Positions 59,287-64,000 of a DNA stretch of 64,000 nucleotides are shown one piece after another. This DNA is from Balanoglossus misakiensis (Eukaryota; Hemichordata). The stretch lies in contig CM082589.2 of assembly GCA_040954595.2 (NCBI GenBank), positions 11,780,001 to 11,844,000 on the forward strand, read 5' to 3'. Positions within the stretch are counted from its first letter, which is position 1; each line of letters opens with the position of its first letter. The notes beneath the pieces were generated by a model, which did no database searches, was not told the origin of the DNA, and saw only the letters and a program-made list of their open reading frames with translations. The position numbers and the translations under genes are program-made.

Positions 59287-62200
59287 CAAATTGTGGCTTA
59301 AATTGTTATTTTCGTGTTGAATGCCGCCAGTGTCACTGCTTTTAAAAGTCATAAAAACTTTTAACATACAAGCAATTGTTTATATATGATCAGGTCACCG
59401 AATTAAAAAATAAAGAATGTTTTGCCTAAAATGACCTTTTTGGTGCAATAACGAATAAAACGCAATTTTGTATTTAATCAGCTCATTCACAGTGCATTTT
59501 TTATAATCAGCACCATTTTTACATATAATGGAAATTTCATACATCATCAGATATCCAAATATGAAAAAATGATTTAGATTTTAGATGATTGTCCAAAATT
59601 AGCTGATATCTAATAAATGTAGTATTGAACCGTTCTGTTCCCCCCCCCTACATTATATGCGGTACGCCGATGTCAGCTTACCCGGCAGTACTGCAGGCTG
59701 TGCCCCCAACTAACGTCAGTGTTTGAAACGCCGTGGTTAAATTCGGGCTTTCTCTATAAATTGACAGGCAATAATGCGGTCCTACCCGAACAAATGTCAA
59801 GTGTTGAACCGCTGTGACTTTCCCTCTTCGGTTTGCCCGACTTAGCCAACGTCTTTGTACTAGAGTGTCGGGTCTTTTGCAGAGCCAGGCCGAAGGAAAT
59901 CCGACTTGATCACCGTTGCTAACGAACGCTAGTGTCTGTCATGGAGTGCCGGGGTTTTAGTCGAGCCAGGCCGTAGGAGATCTGACTTGATCATCGTGGT
60001 CAATGTACGCGTGTTTCCGCTCTAAAGTGCCGGGGCTTCAGCTAAACCAGGCCGTAGGAAATCCGACGTAATCACCGTTGATAACTTACGCCAGTCAGTG
60101 TCATATAGAGCCGGTGCACCAGCCGAGTCACGCCGTAGGAAATCTGACTTGATCAACGTGGTCAATGTACGCCTGTTTCTGCTCTAGAGTGCCGGGGCTT
60201 CAGCTGAGCCAGGCCGTAGGAAACCCGACGTGGTTACCGTTGTTAACTTACGCCAGTCTGTGTCCTATATATAGTGCCGGGGCATCAGCCGTGCCAGGCC
60301 GAAGGAAATGTGAGTAGATCAACGTGGTCTCTGTACGCATGTTTCTGCTCTAGAGTGCCAGGGCTTTAGCCAAGCCATGCCGTAGGAAATCTGACTTGAT
60401 CAACGTTGCTAACGAACGCTAGTGTCTGTCATAGTAAGCCTGTGTTTTAGTCAAGCCAAGCCGTAGGAGATCAGACTTGATCAACGTGGTCTCTGTACGC
60501 GTGTTTCTGCTCTAGAGTGCCGGGGCTTTATCCAAGCCATGCCGTAGAAAATCTGACTTGATCACCGTTGCTAACGTACGCTAGTGTCTGTCATATTGTG
60601 ACGGAGATTTAGCCGAGCCAGGCCGTAGAAAAATCGACTTGTTGAACGTTACCAGTGTGCAACTGTTTCTGCTCTAGAGTGTCAGGGTTTTAGCCGACTT
60701 ATGCTGTAGGAAATCTGAGTTGATGAATGGGAATTCAATGTTAGAAAACCCGTGTGGAAAGTATCTCTACCCGTTTGAAACTAAGAAAAGAATTTATTCT
60801 TATTTATTTTGTAAAAAAGACAATTTTACGAAAAACAGTCGAAAATGGTAATTTTGTCTTGGGTGATTCAAATTATTCCGCCTTTTCTGGAATTTGCAGC
60901 ACTTTTTACAAGAGAACGACACTTCATGCTCCATAATATTTCCGAAAATGAAGAAAAGAGTTAATTTTTTATGATTTTTTAAAAAAAATTACCATTTTTG
61001 TCAAAATATGGCCAAAATGGCTATTTTTTCTTCAATTCCGTCAATATCTCAGCATTTTTGGTGTGGTCGAAACTTTTAACATACAATCAACATGTCATAT
61101 ATAATCAGGGCACCGAATTCGAAGAACAAATACAGCTTTTATTAATTGTTTTTCTAAAAATGACATTTTCAAGCAAAATTTGATAACATGCAATTTTGTC
61201 TGCAGTGAGCCAAATTAGACTGTCTTTTGTGGAAATTGTATCGATATATACATACGAATGGCATTCTATACTCCATCAGATTACCGAAAATGTAGGAAAC
61301 AGTTATTTTTCGTAATTTTGAAAAATTTACCATTTTGACCAAATTGTGGCTAAAATTTTTATTTTCGTGTTGAATGCCGCCAGTGTCACTGCTTTTAAAA
61401 GTCATAAAAACTTTTAACATACAAGCAATTGTTTATATATGATCAGGTCACCGAATTAAAAAATAAAGAATGTTTTGCCTAAAAATGACCTTTTTGGTGC
61501 AATAACGAATAAAACGCAATTTTGTATTTAATCAGCTCATTCACAGTGCATTTTTTATTATCAGCACCATTTTTACATATAATGGAAATTTCATACATCA
61601 TCAGATATCCAAATATGAAAAAATGATTAAGATTTTAGATGATTGTCCAAAATTAGCTGATAACTAATAAATGTAGTATTGAACCGTTCTGTTCCCCCCC
61701 TACATTATATGCGGTACGCCGATGTCAGCTTACCCGGCAGTACTGCAGGCCGTGCCCCCAACTAACGTCGGTGTTTGAAACGCCCTGGTTAAATTCGGGC
61801 TTTCTCTATAAATTGACAGGCAATAATGCAGTCCTACCCGAACAAATGTCAAGTGTTGAACCGCTGTGACTTTCCCTCTTCGGTTTGCCCGATTAGCCAA
61901 CGTCTTTGTACTAGAGTGTCGGGTCTTTTGCAGAGCCAGGCCGAAGGAAATCCGACTTGATCACCGTTGCTAACGAACGCTAGTGTCTGTCATGGTGTGC
62001 CGGGGTTTTAGTCGAGCCAGGCCGTAGGAGATCTGACTTGATCATCGTGGTCAATGTACGCGTGTTTCCGCTCTAAAGTGCCGGGGCTTCAGCTAAACCA
62101 GGCCGTAGGAAATCCGACGTAATCACCGTTGATAACTTACGCCAGTCTGTGTCATATAGTGCCGGTGCACCAGCCGAGTCACGCCGTAGGAAATCTGACT

Positions 62201-62706
62201 TGATCAACGTGGTCAATGAACGCCTGTTTCTGCTCTAGAGTGCAGGGGCTTCAGCTGAGCCAGGCCGTAGGAAACCCGACGTGATTACCGTTGTTAACTT
62301 ACGCCAGTCTGTGTCCTATATATAGTGCCGGGGCATCAGCCGTGCCAGGCCGAAGGAAATGTGAGTAGATCAACGTGGTCTCTGTACGCGTGTTTCTGCT
62401 CTAGAGTGCCAGGGCTTTAGCCAAGCCATGCCGTAGGAAATCTGACTTGATCAACGTTGCTAACGAACGCTAGTGTCTGTCATAGTGTGCCGGGGTTTCA
62501 GTCGAGCCAAGCCGTAGGAGATCAGACTTGATCAACGTGGTCTCTGTACGCGTGTTTCTGCTCTAGAGTGCCGGGGCTTTATCCAAGCCATGCCGTAGAA
62601 AATCTGACTTGATCACCGTTGCTAACGTACGCTAGTGTCTGTCATATTGTGACGGAGATTTAGCCAAGCCAGGCCCTAGAAAAATCGACTTGTTCAACGT
62701 TACCAG
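59287..62706. repeat. Satellite array, tract 5
   Basis: The tract resumes inside the AT module split by BEL/Pao copy 2. C runs lie at 59,640-59,648 and 61,694-61,700 (the shortest, 7 C). One full AT module starts near 60,728. It stops inside a GC monomer (accagtg) where an LTR begins. Confidence 0.95.
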
Positions 62707-63093
62707 TGTAGTAACCTCGATGTGCCGTCTCAAATGGTGCCCTAATTCACATCAAAGGCCACAGGGTTCTATAGTATTTGCCGTTAACTAACTGGAGCTC
62801 ACCATCGCCGACGAACATTCCTTGTCAGATGTCACAGAAAACGCTGCTCGGAACTTTACACGAACATTTAATGACTGAACACACAACACTGGCACTGGAT
62901 GATGCGTCGCGGTGGTTGAAGTTTCCGTAGAAAACTGGCAAAAATCCCCAGGCTAACTGTGCAAAAGTCCTCACATGTGCGCCATGGAATTTTCCAGATA
63001 TTTTCTAAACAAAAGCGCATGCGCTAATGTACTCACAGCGCGAGGGCGCTAGACTAAATATTTCAGTTTCTCTAAGAACTGGGCGTCCTTACA
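62707..63093 (-). repeat. 3' LTR of a second, different BEL/Pao element
   Basis: 387 bp with TGTA...TACA ends, between satellite and a purine-rich tract (element strand ttgggggctgg). On the element strand it starts TGTAAGGACG and ends GGTTACTACA. It shares no visible similarity with the BEL/Pao LTRs at 29,885 or 52,840. Its partner LTR is outside the window. Confidence 0.75.
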
Positions 63094-63321
63094 CCAGCCC
63101 CCAAATTGTTCATCAAAAAACATTAACAATTTCCATCCTAGCAAATTCAAAACGCCAACATCCATATGTGCCGAAATTACATATCAAATAGAAATTACAA
63201 AACAATATCTATAAATATCTCGAAACGCGAAGTCGAAAGTTTTTCAGGAAACGCGAATACAAGAATCCTTTTCTTCATGAATGTGATGATACATCCTAGA
63301 CCATGCCCAGACCTCGTCCGG
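63094..63321 (-). other. 3' untranslated part of the second BEL/Pao family
   Basis: A polypurine tract lies next to the LTR (63,094-63,108), followed by AT-rich DNA without a recognised feature. Confidence 0.5.
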
Positions 63322-64000
63322 TCAATCATGCTGCCAAGCATGATATCCAACACATCTGTACTTCAAAGATGAGATCAAACGCTGGACGTAGTGGATAGAC
63401 TGGCCACTACTTGAGATCGTTGTTATTACAGCTGCTGGTAACTGCAACCATACCAATACCACTAAGTCTGTGCTTCCAACAATGCACAACTTATCATATG
63501 GTCTTTCTAAAACACTGGATCTGGTCTTCACCAATACTCGTCTCACCACCCCTTTCCGATCAGGCATAACTTTGACGATTACACCCAAAGGCCACGCATT
63601 TCTGGAGGTGTTCTCCTCCTTTTCCAATACAAATCTGACAGATACTGCACTTGCTTCCATCTGTGTACAGCATACAAGTCGTTCTTCTCCGTCACACCAG
63701 GGGGTGTTGCTACTCCCTTCATAGTAAGCAACATACTGGGTGTCAATGCTTTTGAGTCTCTAGCGTCGTCCGACGATACTGTAATCTCATGCGGTCCATC
63801 TGTACGACGACTTTTGTTCTTGGCACATCTCAACAATGTGTCAACCACTTTACGTATCCAGGCCACTGCTTTCTTCAGTTTATACCAACTGGAGTAGTGG
63901 TCTATCATTTTCTGAACCGTCTCCTCGGCATTAACGGACATGGATCGATCCGCCCCTTTGTCAGGCGTCTGTCGTTCTCCCGAAACAACAGGTACTGTTC
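63322..64000 (-). pseudogene. Second BEL/Pao family, collapsed pol C-terminal part
   Basis: The frame is open to the right window edge; the Met at 63,941 is internal. It begins with the segment that in BEL/Pao joins RNase H to integrase (HYSSWYKLKKAVAWI). It then passes directly to ALTPSMLL, the motif that normally follows the integrase catalytic core, so the zinc site and D, D, E core are missing. After HRWKQVQYLSDLYW the frame shifts near 63,610 to NAWPLGVIVKVMPDRKG, the integrase C-terminal end, again with residues missing. Two internal deletions in a dead or non-autonomous element are the simplest reading. Confidence 0.75.

Noticed and set aside
3834-62706. Recurring open frames of 60-90 codons such as MESISTRLKLRKEF, MSKYGQNGYFF and MNRSVPPPPTLYAV
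   Set aside because: They lie at fixed places in the satellite unit, change length with small indels, overlap one another, and part of one encodes the C run as poly-Pro. They follow from repeat identity and are not genes.
3834-62706. CENP-B box in the satellite
   Set aside because: No match to the NTTCGNNNNANNCGGGN pattern was found in the AT module or GC monomers.

Overview
The window is animal nuclear DNA, most likely from a marine invertebrate. It carries metazoan Ty3/Gypsy and BEL/Pao retrotransposons, a Jockey-like LINE, a spliced RAG1-like gene with GT-AG introns, and no bacterial-style operons. The species cannot be named from the sequence. No intact host gene was found.

The backbone is one large satellite array, visible from about 3,834 to 62,706 and interrupted four times. 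Each unit is usually 1.9-2.0 kb and has three parts. The first is an AT-rich module of about 975 bp, itself three diverged monomers of about 330 bp. The second is a run of 7-16 C. The third is a GC-richer block of about 80-85 bp monomers that alternate between two types, so the true period is a dimer of about 165 bp. Short open frames recur in every unit, but they are by-products of the repeat.

Layout: 1-3,833 is the 3' half of a Ty3/Gypsy element (integrase end of pol, 3' region, 3' LTR). 3,834-14,458 is satellite. 14,459-16,805 is a non-coding composite insertion ending in a microsatellite and a perfect hairpin; its right end was copied again inside the array at 17,722-17,803. 16,806-20,662 is satellite. 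20,663-26,689 is single-copy DNA with a nine-exon gene on the + strand. Its predicted product joins RAG1-type N-terminal zinc modules (CxxC/IHP region, RING, extra zinc finger) to a RAG1/N-RAG-TP-like transposase core. It is broken by one frameshift and two in-frame stops, yet nearly all splice sites and a poly(A) signal remain. 26,690-29,884 is satellite.

29,885-37,810 is a full-length BEL/Pao element on the - strand, with a 5'-truncated LINE inserted in its reverse transcriptase. 37,811-52,839 is satellite, including nearly identical neighbouring units. 52,840-59,286 is a second copy of the same BEL/Pao element at exactly the same satellite position with the same CAAAT flanks, without the LINE but with several other lesions. 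59,287-62,706 is satellite. 62,707-64,000 is the 3' LTR and a collapsed pol end of a different BEL/Pao family on the - strand.

Both window edges therefore lie in LTR elements that inserted into the satellite, so the array probably continues on both sides. The best lead is the RAG1-like fossil, followed by the co-duplication of the BEL/Pao element with its satellite flank and the nested design of the satellite.
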